A stretch of DNA of 64,000 nt from Vibrio mediterranei (GTDB lineage Bacteria > Pseudomonadota > Gammaproteobacteria > Enterobacterales > Vibrionaceae). The notes beneath the pieces are model-generated. The model worked only from the letters and a program-made list of their open reading frames with translations. It searched no databases and was not told the DNA's origin. Below, piece after piece: positions 9,594 to 17,119 of the stretch; positions within the stretch are counted from its first letter, which is position 1, and the number at the start of each line of letters is the position of its first letter. Made by a program: the position numbers and the translations under genes. Location of the stretch: the NCBI RefSeq assembly GCF_900088415.1, contig NZ_FLLQ01000005.1, positions 62,001 to 126,000 on the forward strand, in the 5' to 3' direction.

Positions 9594-9660
9594 GGCGTAA
9601 TAGCTCTATGTCAGTGGTTTTATTCTATATAACAGCGAAAAAAACCTTATTTCAAGCGCT

Positions 9661-9744
9661 AATTTTCGGCAAAAAGTAACTGGTTCGTTATTGCTAAACA
9701 TTCGCTAAAAAAAACGAACCAATCGACGAATTTTGCTGAAAATT
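9661..9744. promoter_or_regulatory. Nested inverted repeats between manD-like and PTS genes
   Basis: Outer arms AATTTTCGGCAAAA (9661-9674) and TTTTGCTGAAAATT (9731-9744) match at 13 of 14 positions. Inner arms TGGTTCGTT (9681-9689) and AACGAACCA (9713-9721) are perfect. Both pairs share nearly the same centre (~9702). The core also contains two similar words, ATTGCTAAA and TTCGCTAAA. It lies in the divergent promoter and is most simply a double operator for the local GntR regulator or for another sugar-responsive factor. Confidence 0.75.
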
Positions 9745-9857
9745 AACAATTTGCCGCACTTAATGTGACGGAAGTCTCTGTTTTTCCGATTGGGGTAAAT
9801 ATGAGTGATGGATATTATGTCCCCAACAAATAACGCAAGCACATAGGGACTCCTTAG

Positions 9858-11291
9858 ATGCAACTTACTGAAACTAATAATGAAGTGAACTTGAATGCTC
9901 AAGCATCGAGTAACAAGAATAGCTTTAGCGACAACCTACAAATATTGGTTCAAGCACTTGGCGGCCAAGATAACATCATCAACATTACTCACTGCATGAC
10001 TCGTCTTCGATTCAAGTTAGCAGATGAGACACTTGCCAAGAAAGAGCAGCTAGAAGCCATTTCTGGGGTCAAAGGGGTGGTTCTTGCTCAAGGTCAGACT
10101 CAAGTCGTCATCGGTGTAGATGTAGAAAAGTGGTACAACGCGCTATCAGGTGTTAGCAAAAGCAGTGATGAACCAGTGATTGAAGCTGAAAAAGGTAAGC
10201 TGTTCCAAAATGCAATGCGCATCGTTGCGGGCATTTTTGGCCCTGTGGTTCCTGCAATTGCTGGTGCGGGTATGTTGATGGGCCTTCTTTCTGGTTTAAT
10301 TGCGACCAACGTTATTTCAGAATTTTCAGATACAGTGTACTTCTTCCGTTCGATTTCTACCGCTGTATTCTTCTTCCTACCAATGTTAGTGTCTTTTTCT
10401 GCCGCTAAAGTATTTAAAGTAAACGAATACATTGCATTGGCTGTGTCTTCCGCCATGCTTGCGCCTAAACTAGTAGAAAAAGCGGCGTTACTCAAAGACG
10501 CTGGTAGCGTTCCGGAGCTGACTGTACTTGGTGTGGTACCAATCGAACTGCTTAACTATGGCGGCGCAATCGTACCTGCTATCTTAGCGGTTTGGGTACT
10601 TTCAAAAGTGACACCATTTGTTGATCGATTCGTCCCTTCATCCGCCAAGCCAGTATTCACTCCCCTACTCGCCTTCACGGTCACTTCAACTATCGTATTG
10701 TCCCTGGTTGCCCCAGCTGGCATGTGGTTAAGTAATGGCGCAGGTTGGGTGGTAAGCTCGCTATTAGAAATCTCTCCAACACTGACTGGCTTTGTATTTG
10801 GTTTAACTCGCCCAATCACCATCGTATTTGGTATTCACCACAGCATGACGCCAATCAGCTTGAATAACTTCGCGCTGTATGGAAAAGACTTGCTTATGCC
10901 AATAATGTGCTTGGGTAACCTCGCTATCGCGGGTGCTACAATGGCGGTATGGTATAAACAGCGTAAGAACGTTTCAAAAGAACAGTCTTCTGTTACCGTA
11001 GGTTCTGGTATCACTGCAATTCTTGGTATCACTGAGCCTGCACTCTTTGGTGTGTTGACTAAGTACACTAAAGCACTGTTCATGGCGAGCCTAGCAGCAG
11101 GTATTGTTGGTGCGATCTCAGTAACTATCGACACGCATCTAACGAGCTACATTTTGTCTTCAGTATTTAGTTTGCCTGCATACCTAGCAAGCGGTACTCA
11201 AAACTTCATTCAAGCGGTTCTTGGCGTGATTGGTGTGTTTGCACTGGCATTTGCGTTGACGTTTATGTTTGTCAACGTTGATGACAAATAA
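9858..11291 (+). CDS. PTS EIIBC sugar permease, glucose/beta-glucoside superfamily
   Basis: 477 residues. The IIB domain (~25-95) carries the phospho-accepting cysteine in THCMTRLRF (Cys46). The IIC membrane domain (~110-475) has FGPVVPAIAGAGML, GIHHSMTPI and GITEPALFG. There is no IIA domain, so phosphate must come from a separate IIA, probably Crr (EIIA-Glc), as for TreB and MurP. The transported sugar cannot be told: trehalose-, sucrose-, beta-glucoside- and MurNAc-type systems share these motifs. No phospho-sugar hydrolase is adjacent; the nearest is the 6-phospho-beta-glucosidase at 30121. It is preceded by the nested inverted repeat and divergent from the ManD-family gene. Confidence 0.88.
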   Translation: MQLTETNNEVNLNAQASSNKNSFSDNLQILVQALGGQDNIINITHCMTRLRFKLADETLAKKEQLEAISGVKGVVLAQGQTQVVIGVDVEKWYNALSGVSKSSDEPVIEAEKGKLFQNAMRIVAGIFGPVVPAIAGAGMLMGLLSGLIATNVISEFSDTVYFFRSISTAVFFFLPMLVSFSAAKVFKVNEYIALAVSSAMLAPKLVEKAALLKDAGSVPELTVLGVVPIELLNYGGAIVPAILAVWVLSKVTPFVDRFVPSSAKPVFTPLLAFTVTSTIVLSLVAPAGMWLSNGAGWVVSSLLEISPTLTGFVFGLTRPITIVFGIHHSMTPISLNNFALYGKDLLMPIMCLGNLAIAGATMAVWYKQRKNVSKEQSSVTVGSGITAILGITEPALFGVLTKYTKALFMASLAAGIVGAISVTIDTHLTSYILSSVFSLPAYLASGTQNFIQAVLGVIGVFALAFALTFMFVNVDDK

Positions 11292-11306
11292 AACGACTTA
11301 TTAATC

Positions 11307-11342
11307 AAAAGGCTCATAGTAGTTATGCTATGAGCCTTTTTC
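11307..11342 (+). terminator. Terminator after PTS gene
   Basis: A 13-bp perfect stem AAAAGGCTCATAG (11307-11319) / CTATGAGCCTTTT (11328-11340) with an 8-nt loop, running into TTTTTC. Confidence 0.85.
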
Positions 11343-11501
11343 TTTATCTAAACATCTTCACTTCCAAACTAGGTAACATAACCTTATGTTATCAAATACC
11401 TTTTTCTTAGTTGAATAACACTTAATCCACTATTAACGAACGCTATTTGTTCAACTCTAACGACAGAAATACTATTAGAAAAAACAGTTAGAGAGACCAT
11501 T

Positions 11502-11906
11502 ATGAACATCAAAAGCAGCCTTTTCATTTTATTTACTGCCATCTATTCAGCGACGTCGTTCGCTAACGTTATTGTCGATACCAAAGGTGTCGATATGGAA
11601 AAATACAACGCTGATATGTACGAATGCCAACAACTATCAACCCAGGTTCAAAGCAATCAAGTCGATAGTTTAGGTCGCGACGTTGTGGGAGGCACAGCCC
11701 GCACTGCATCATTAGGCGCAGCAGGTACAGCCATTGCCGGCGGCCACGGTTCTAAAGGCGCCAAAGTTGGTGCAGGGGTTGGTCTGGTAGGTGGCTTACT
11801 CCACCACCGTGCTGAAGCACAATACAGTGAAGCCAAATATCAACACGATGTTGATAGTGTCATGAAACAGTGCATGGTTGGCCGCGGCTACAACGTTTTA
11901 AACTAA
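11502..11906 (+). CDS. Secreted glycine-zipper family protein
   Basis: 134 residues with a signal peptide (1-21, ...SATSFA-NV). Residues ~62-100 are rich in Gly and Ala with GxxxG spacing (GGTARTASLGAAGTAIAGGHGSKGAKVGAGVGLVGGLL), a glycine-zipper membrane segment. Two cysteines (YECQQL and MKQCMVG) flank the zipper and could form a disulfide. Such proteins are envelope proteins of mostly unknown role. It starts a likely operon with the DUF3302 gene 10 nt downstream and the HlyD-like gene after it. Confidence 0.8.
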   Translation: MNIKSSLFILFTAIYSATSFANVIVDTKGVDMEKYNADMYECQQLSTQVQSNQVDSLGRDVVGGTARTASLGAAGTAIAGGHGSKGAKVGAGVGLVGGLLHHRAEAQYSEAKYQHDVDSVMKQCMVGRGYNVLN

Positions 11907-11916
11907 GGGGGAGACT

Positions 11917-12237
11917 ATGAACCTCACTCTAGATTATGCATCACTGGCGATTTTGTTTGTTGTGCTTCTAATCCTGATCTATGGATTGATCATTTTGCAC
12001 GATATTCCTTATGAGATTGCCAAAAAACGTAATCATCCACATGCCGATGCGATTCATGTTGCTGGTTGGATTAGTTTGTTTTTCCTCCATGTTATGTGGC
12101 CTGTGCTTTGGGTATGGGCAACCATGTATGACGGTGATAAACAACAGTGGTTAGGGGCTCGTTCAGCCCATTCCGATAAACAATATCAAGCATTAGTTGA
12201 ACGCATTGATGCTCTTGAAAAATCAATCAAGGAGTAA
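11917..12237 (+). CDS. DUF3302 inner-membrane protein (YiaW-like)
   Basis: 106 residues with two hydrophobic segments (~9-28 and ~50-70, WISLFFLHVMWPVLWVWATMYD) and a helical C-terminal tail with coiled-coil character (VERIDALEKSIKE). The HDIPYEIAKKRNHPHADAIHVAGWISLF core matches YiaW/DUF3302. The gene begins after GGGGGAG and ends 4 nt before the HlyD-like gene. E. coli has the same pair as yiaW-yiaV, and the partner suggests that both act together in the envelope. No biochemical role is known to me. Confidence 0.85.
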   Translation: MNLTLDYASLAILFVVLLILIYGLIILHDIPYEIAKKRNHPHADAIHVAGWISLFFLHVMWPVLWVWATMYDGDKQQWLGARSAHSDKQYQALVERIDALEKSIKE

Positions 12238-12241
12238 CGAA

Positions 12242-13237
12242 ATGGAAACGCTCATCATCCTGAGTTACGCAGCACTTTGCGTTATTGTATTTAAAGCTTT
12301 TAAAGTGCCTAAAAATAAATGGACGCTAACAACGGCCAGCGTTATTGGGTTATTTATCGTAGGTTGGATCTTTCTCTATATGGCGATGTATCAACCAGTT
12401 TCTCGTATGGCTCGTTTATACAGCGTCACGACTCCTATCACATCACAAGTAGAGGGGTTAATTACCGATGTCTATGTGAAAGGCAACCAACAGGTGAAAG
12501 CTGGTGATCCACTTTATCAAATCGATAAAACGCCTTTCCAAGATAAAGTGAGCCGTATAGAAAGCGACATTCAACGAACATCTTCTGCCATTGAATTTTA
12601 TGAATCAGAATTGGTTCGTTACCAGAAACTCGGTAAGAAAGGGTTTTCATCGCAAGAGAATATCGACAATATCGAAACTCAATTGTTGGAACAAAAAGCC
12701 AACCAAAGCAAATATCAATCTCAGTTAGAGTTAGCGAAATTTAACTTAGCGAAAACTACTGTAAAAGCGCCTACTGATGGCTACGTAACTCAAGTGGCAC
12801 TTCGCCCAGGCATGAAAAGCCGTATTGTTCCATTTCAAGGTAATCTAACGTTCGTACATAAAGAAGACAAACAACTATTTGCTGCGTTTAAACAAGCGCC
12901 TGCGCGCTATATTAAAGCTGGTTATCCGGCAGAAGTGACCTTTAATACTATTCCAGGTCACGCGTATAAAGCCCATGTGGTACAGGTAAACGATATATTT
13001 GCTCAAGGTGCAATCACTCCATCTGGCATCATGAAGTATCCAGAACAGATACCTCATAACGGTAGGATCTTAGTAAAAGTTGAATTGGACAACCCGTCAC
13101 TTTTGCAAGGTATGCCAATACCTTCAGGCACTGATGCTCATGTTGCGGTTTATTCACCTAAATGGGAGATGTTCAGTATTGTCCGTAAAGTGATTTTAAG
13201 AATGCAAAGTTGGCAGAACTGGTTATTTGAAGGTTAA
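12242..13237 (+). CDS. HlyD/membrane-fusion-family protein (YiaV-like)
   Basis: 331 residues from the ATG at 12242, chosen because AAGGAG lies 7-8 nt upstream; an in-frame ATG at 12197 would overlap the previous gene by 41 nt and lacks a site. Hydrophobic segments at ~1-20 and ~33-50 are followed by a biotinyl-lipoyl-like half motif (PITSQVEGLITDVYVKGNQQVKAGDPLYQID), a coiled-coil hairpin (~100-175), the second half (TVKAPTDGYVTQVALRPG) and a beta-barrel domain. This is the architecture of periplasmic adaptor proteins. No outer-membrane factor or pump lies next to it apart from the DUF3302 partner. Confidence 0.88.
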   Translation: METLIILSYAALCVIVFKAFKVPKNKWTLTTASVIGLFIVGWIFLYMAMYQPVSRMARLYSVTTPITSQVEGLITDVYVKGNQQVKAGDPLYQIDKTPFQDKVSRIESDIQRTSSAIEFYESELVRYQKLGKKGFSSQENIDNIETQLLEQKANQSKYQSQLELAKFNLAKTTVKAPTDGYVTQVALRPGMKSRIVPFQGNLTFVHKEDKQLFAAFKQAPARYIKAGYPAEVTFNTIPGHAYKAHVVQVNDIFAQGAITPSGIMKYPEQIPHNGRILVKVELDNPSLLQGMPIPSGTDAHVAVYSPKWEMFSIVRKVILRMQSWQNWLFEG

Positions 13238-13287
13238 CTTTATTATTCAGGGACATATATACCCAACACGACTTCAATCACAAAGAG

Positions 13288-13305
13288 AGGGCTGTTTTCA
13301 GCCCT
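13288..13305. terminator. Short hairpin between yiaV-like and MAPEG genes
   Basis: AGGGCTG (13288-13294) / CAGCCCT (13299-13305) with a TTTT loop. No T-run follows, so it may be an attenuator or mRNA-stabilising hairpin rather than a true terminator. Confidence 0.45.
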
Positions 13306-13331
13306 TCATAATTACATAGAAGGGCGACTTA

Positions 13332-13850
13332 ATGGCACTTTCAACCAAACAGCAAGGCGTAGCCAAAGGCATGGGGCTGGCTTTGTTCCTTTCATTGGCA
13401 TCCATAGGCTATGCGATTTATTCAAACCCATTGAGTTTTGATGACAATACAAATCGCTTCGAAGTTCTGTCTTACTCGTTTATTCTACCAACGTTATTTC
13501 TACTCATATCCATTGGGCGACTAGCTAAACATCGTTTTTTTAGCGCAGAGGATATTGATGGTAGTGGCCTCACTCAAGGCTCACAACAAGCACGTATCTT
13601 ACAGAGCATCATACAGAACACCCTTGAACAACTTGTCATAGCACTGCCCATCTACTTTGCATGGAGTACACTGGCGCCCAGCCTTTGGCTTTCTGCGGTT
13701 CCAATATGCTCAGCTCTTTTCCTTCTAGGCCGAGTCCTGTTTGCAATTGGCTATAAGCACGGCGCACCAGCACGCTCATTTGGCTTCGCACTAACCTTTT
13801 ATTCGTCAGCAGTGTTATTGCTAGCCTTACTCACTGCCGTCATTTTCTAA
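13332..13850 (+). CDS. MAPEG family membrane protein
   Basis: 172 residues with four hydrophobic segments (~13-30, 47-62, 105-135, 148-170). The segment ARILQSIIQNTLEQLVIALPIYFAW carries the family's N-x-x-EQ motif in the helix 2-3 region, as in MAPEG (eicosanoid/glutathione metabolism) proteins; bacterial members may be glutathione transferases or peroxidases. It is preceded by AGAAGGGCGACTTA and is probably separate from the upstream operon because of the 13288 hairpin. It converges with the LysR gene. Enzymatic function is inferred from the family only. Confidence 0.8.
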   Translation: MALSTKQQGVAKGMGLALFLSLASIGYAIYSNPLSFDDNTNRFEVLSYSFILPTLFLLISIGRLAKHRFFSAEDIDGSGLTQGSQQARILQSIIQNTLEQLVIALPIYFAWSTLAPSLWLSAVPICSALFLLGRVLFAIGYKHGAPARSFGFALTFYSSAVLLLALLTAVIF

Positions 13851-13873
13851 CTACTTTTCGTCAGCATTCACAC

Positions 13874-13899
13874 CAAAAAGCGACCACTGTTAGGTCGCT
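13874..13899 (-). terminator. Terminator of the LysR gene
   Basis: AGCGACC (13879-13885) / GGTCGCT (13893-13899). On the minus strand the stem is followed by TTTTTGG. It lies between convergent genes and may serve both. Confidence 0.55.
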
Positions 13900-13933
13900 A
13901 TCTAATTGAGATCTTGTAAAGTCGCTTTACTGT

Positions 13934-14830
13934 CTACAGGTCAAGCGATGACACTATCGCTTGCCGAAACCACTCATGTCCTTTGTCGTTTTTTTGGGAC
14001 TGATGCCACGTCATGTAAACCGGAACTTTCTGAGTTTCAAATGGTATTGGAAAGACATTTAGTCCGAGAGACTCTGCAAGCTGTTCCGCTTGCCATTGAC
14101 CACTGACAGCAAGCCAATCTGTTTGTGCAGCCATAACCAACGCCGTCGCACCAGAGCCCGTGGAATATGCGACTTGTCGTGGCGGAAGCGCGACGTCAAT
14201 CGCTACAGAGTCCAGTGTATTGGTATTAAGACGTTGAGTTTTCCAAGTAATATGGCTTTCTCTAAGAAAATCCTCCATCGTCAATTCACTTTGTATCCTT
14301 GGATGATCTTTACTTACGGTAACCACCAACTCTTGATCAAAGAGTACCTCATTGTTGTAGCCCCTATCCTCTAATGGCACCGTCGCTAATATTACGTCCA
14401 CACGACGACGCCTCAGGTCGTCGTGTCGGTCTTGCTCATTCAAATGTTCAATGTCTGCCTGTATGGTGACATTCGGTGCATGCACATTTTTATAGCGAAC
14501 CAAAGGGGGGACAACGATTAGGTCGATGTCTTTATGGCTAGAAATGCGAAAGGTACGTTGGCTTAACTCAGGTTCAAAGTCTTGACGTGATTTGGACCCA
14601 TTCAGCAACAGGCTAAGCGGCTCTTGAATCTCGTTGTGAAGCTCAATAGCAAAATTAGTAGGTACGATGCCTCTTCCCTGACGAATAAATAGCGGGTCTT
14701 GATATTCATCTCTAAGCCTATTAAGCGCATGACTGACCGCTGGAGCAGTGATGTTGAGAACTTCGGCCGCTTCGTTCACACTTTTCGACTTAATAACCGC
14801 GTCAAAGGTTTTAAGGAGATTTAGATCCAT
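13934..14830 (-). CDS. LysR-family transcriptional regulator
   Basis: 298 residues. The N-terminal helix-turn-helix (MDLNLLKTFDAVIKSKSVNEAAEVLNITAPAVSHALNRLR, residues 1-40) is typical LysR, followed by a two-lobed substrate-binding domain (~90-295). The opening FRISSHKDIDLIVVPPLV and the overall pattern resemble the NodD/ToxR-like LysR branch. No divergently transcribed partner lies at its start (the neighbours there are on the same strand, after a terminator), so its target is not obvious. It converges with the MAPEG gene. Confidence 0.9.
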   Translation of the reverse strand: MDLNLLKTFDAVIKSKSVNEAAEVLNITAPAVSHALNRLRDEYQDPLFIRQGRGIVPTNFAIELHNEIQEPLSLLLNGSKSRQDFEPELSQRTFRISSHKDIDLIVVPPLVRYKNVHAPNVTIQADIEHLNEQDRHDDLRRRRVDVILATVPLEDRGYNNEVLFDQELVVTVSKDHPRIQSELTMEDFLRESHITWKTQRLNTNTLDSVAIDVALPPRQVAYSTGSGATALVMAAQTDWLAVSGQWQAEQLAESLGLNVFPIPFETQKVPVYMTWHQSQKNDKGHEWFRQAIVSSLDL

Positions 14831-14904
14831 TATTTCCGCTCTATCTGTCTGATTCGCCTAAATTAAACATAGTCCATTCAAATCAAATTACGAATGACTA
14901 ATTG

Positions 14905-14942
14905 CGGAAACAAAAAGACAGCTATTAGTTATAGCTGTCTTT
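14905..14942 (-). terminator. Terminator after the HPF-like / desulforedoxin-like genes
   Basis: A 12-bp perfect stem AAAGACAGCTAT (14914-14925) / ATAGCTGTCTTT (14931-14942) with a 5-nt loop. On the minus strand it runs into TTTTTG, closing the operon that ends at 14985. Confidence 0.75.
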
Positions 14943-14984
14943 ACACGTGGTGAGTCAGTGATTTCTGTTTATTTGAAGTCAGCA

Positions 14985-15521
14985 TTATGGTGTGGACTGA
15001 GGGCTTTTTTCTACTCTATACAAGGTGTCTTCTAACAACGCGATGGTTTCCTTATCGAGCTCTGTCGCCTCATCAAAAAGCCTTACGTATTCCATATTTG
15101 CTTCACTTTTTGCTTCCAAAGAAAAGCTAGGATAAAGGTTTAACGAAGAAAGGTAGAGGTCATCAATGACGTTCATGAAAGACTTCGACAAACTTGTCGG
15201 CTCATCTGATATACCCATTAATAGTTGCGCGAACTTGCCTGCTACAGCCTGTTGGCGGTTAATTAGCTCTTTCAAATTAGTCAGTTCTTTATTGGAAGAA
15301 TCACTTTGCACTAGTTTACTTTCGATGGTACTCAAGCATTGAGCCAATGATGATTTTTGTGCTAGTGACAAATCCAAGTAATGCCCAAGTCGATCATAAG
15401 TGACATTGCGCATAGGGAAACCACAACATTGTAGCTCTCCGCGACTTTTGCTGGTAAGCATGACACGTTGACGACAACGACCACACTCCAATAGGTCATA
15501 GGTTAAGTTATGGCTACTCAT
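14985..15521 (-). CDS. Unknown protein with desulforedoxin-like FeCys4 motif and helical tail
   Basis: 178 residues. The N-terminus (residues ~11-40) reads LECGRCRQRV...GELQCCGFPM, the CxxC...CCGxxM pattern of desulforedoxin and of the N-terminal domain of desulfoferrodoxin, where four cysteines bind a rubredoxin-type iron. The remaining ~135 residues look all-helical and are not recognised. The start codon lies within the end of the HPF-like gene: they share 8 nt (ATGAGTAG), and the Shine-Dalgarno GGAGGTGG is inside that upstream gene, which implies translational coupling. A simple zinc ribbon is the alternative. Whether iron or zinc is bound cannot be seen. Confidence 0.75.
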   Translation of the reverse strand: MSSHNLTYDLLECGRCRQRVMLTSKSRGELQCCGFPMRNVTYDRLGHYLDLSLAQKSSLAQCLSTIESKLVQSDSSNKELTNLKELINRQQAVAGKFAQLLMGISDEPTSLSKSFMNVIDDLYLSSLNLYPSFSLEAKSEANMEYVRLFDEATELDKETIALLEDTLYRVEKSPQSTP

Positions 15522-15843
15522 CGTGCTCCACCTCCAATGAATGATCTCTAAGCTCTCTTTTTGCTTTCGTTTTTTGTTTCTGAAGTTTATGCGTCATAGC
15601 AGAAAATGCTTCAGCCGCGACATGGTAGAACTCATCACCAGAGTGTTTAACGAAACACCATTGATGCTCAGTGTGAACTTTAAGCTCAACATCATATTGC
15701 CCATAAGAGCGGTGGTGGATTATCGAGACGAAAATCTCCGTTGCCTGTGGGTGCACTACGAATAAATGGTCCGCTTTGGTGACACAATGTGAACGCATGC
15801 TTTCCGATAAAACAATGCTTTGTGTGTTAAAATGAATGTTCAT
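15514..15843 (-). CDS. HPF/RaiA-like ribosome-associated protein
   Basis: 109 residues with the beta-alpha-beta-beta-beta-alpha pattern of the sigma-54-modulation/S30EA family: a first strand MNIHFNTQSIVLS, helix ESMRSHCVTKADHLF, strands TEIFVSIIHHRS / YDVELKVHTE / QWCFVKHSG, and helix EFYHVAAEAFSAMTHKLQKQKTKAKREL. Known members bind the 30S decoding centre and inactivate or dimerise ribosomes in stationary phase. This copy is unusually rich in His and acidic residues at the end and is not next to rpoN or pheA, so it is a divergent paralogue. It overlaps the desulforedoxin-motif gene and follows a BamA/TamA-like gene by 53 nt. AAAGGTAAG precedes the ATG. Confidence 0.82.
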   Translation of the reverse strand: MNIHFNTQSIVLSESMRSHCVTKADHLFVVHPQATEIFVSIIHHRSYGQYDVELKVHTEHQWCFVKHSGDEFYHVAAEAFSAMTHKLQKQKTKAKRELRDHSLEVEHDE

Positions 15844-15896
15844 GATACTTACCTTTTAAGCTTTGGTTTAATAATAATTACGGTGTTATTTGGGTC

Positions 15897-17060
15897 CTAA
15901 AGTCCGGTACCCACTTGAAAATAGAGCGCATTGTCTTCTTCACTTTTCGCGACATCTATTCCTACTTTTAAGCCGTAACGACGAGCGATCAAATAACGAA
16001 AGCCCACTCCGTAGGCGTAGTGATTTCCGTCACTAAATAGCTCATTAGTCGCATCGGTAGCAGAACCAACCCCGGCAAATACCGAACTCGACCAGCGGTT
16101 TGTGAAGCTATAAGTGACCTGTGATTCGATTGAAGCTGTTGAAGTGCCTTGATATCGATTTCTAGCAATACCTCTAAGCTCGATATCAGGGTACGCCGGA
16201 GGAGGCAGCAACCTCTCATCCGTCGATAAAGTGTTGTACTTACCCTTCAATGCCACATTCCATTTTTGACTAACGGGGAAATATTGTGTGCCTTCTGCGG
16301 CAAATGTTTGAAAGTCGTAGTCACTACCAAGGTGCTCACTGAATACCATGTATTCCGCTTTATAATCTCCACCTGCCGTTGGATATAAGAAGTTGTTTTT
16401 GGTGTCATATTCAGCAATCGCCCCCAGACCTGATACCGTCGGCGTCATATTCAACCACCGATTAGCCACCTGATTCGCTTTGCTTGGCTCCACAATACTC
16501 AGTTCTGGGGAAACGAACTTTTGACTCACACCAAGTAAGACGGGTGATTTACCCACTCGAAACTGCAACTTCTGGATAACACCATATCCATTCATGCCCA
16601 TTTCAAAACCTGATGCGTCATCTTTCGCAAACGGAGCATAGAAATTCATATGAATGTCACCATAAAAGGCGCCGCCTAAATAGCGAATGCTGTCTTTGTT
16701 CCAGGTATGCCTATGACCGATAAAACCCGCCCACGTACCATTTTGAGTACCAAACGCCCCTGCAACGGTAATCGCTGGAGTAAGAAGCTTGGCTCCACCA
16801 TCAAGTGACTTTAGGGCTAATTCTTTACGCTTCTTTTTTTGAGCATCAGATTCATGCAAGAATACTCCCATCATTCCACCGCCATACCCCACCGCAGGTT
16901 CAGTGATCAGAATGGGCACAGGGAGGAAGCCATACGCGTTTTCCGCTAAGTAGTCTCCCATGTCCAACTGACCATCAATTGGATCTGTGAAAGATGTAGC
17001 TTGAGCACTAGTACCAATTAGCGTTAGTGAGAGTAAAAATAAAGAATTAGCGAGTTTCAT
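15897..17060 (-). CDS. BamA/TamA (Omp85)-family outer-membrane barrel without POTRA domains
   Basis: 387 residues with a signal peptide (1-21, ...GTSAQA-TS). The body is amphipathic beta strands. The segment PDIELRGIARNRYQGTSTASIESQVTYSFTNRWSSSVFAGVG resembles the Omp85 lid-loop RGx...F/YRG motif and the terminal strands of D15/bacterial surface antigen proteins. At this length there is no room for POTRA repeats, so it is a short, stand-alone Omp85-like barrel. It lies 59 nt after another OMP gene and 53 nt before the HPF-like gene. Substrate or transported molecule unknown. Confidence 0.78.
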   Translation of the reverse strand: MKLANSLFLLSLTLIGTSAQATSFTDPIDGQLDMGDYLAENAYGFLPVPILITEPAVGYGGGMMGVFLHESDAQKKKRKELALKSLDGGAKLLTPAITVAGAFGTQNGTWAGFIGHRHTWNKDSIRYLGGAFYGDIHMNFYAPFAKDDASGFEMGMNGYGVIQKLQFRVGKSPVLLGVSQKFVSPELSIVEPSKANQVANRWLNMTPTVSGLGAIAEYDTKNNFLYPTAGGDYKAEYMVFSEHLGSDYDFQTFAAEGTQYFPVSQKWNVALKGKYNTLSTDERLLPPPAYPDIELRGIARNRYQGTSTASIESQVTYSFTNRWSSSVFAGVGSATDATNELFSDGNHYAYGVGFRYLIARRYGLKVGIDVAKSEEDNALYFQVGTGL

Positions 17061-17119
17061 TGGAGCCTACTTAAACAATCTTCTTAACTTACTTAGTGGA
17101 CGTTCTCAAAACGACTCGA

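Noticed and set aside
9760-9785. Possible CRP site TGTGACGGAAGTCTCTG before the PTS gene
   Set aside because: Only the left half fits the consensus; too weak to list.
10100-10495. 131-codon open frame antisense to the PTS gene
   Set aside because: Lies wholly within a well-supported PTS EIIBC gene, has no ribosome site, and its composition mirrors the membrane protein on the other strand.
12197-12241. Longer N-terminus for the HlyD-like protein
   Set aside because: It would overlap the DUF3302 gene by 41 nt without a ribosome site; AAGGAG precedes the ATG at 12242.
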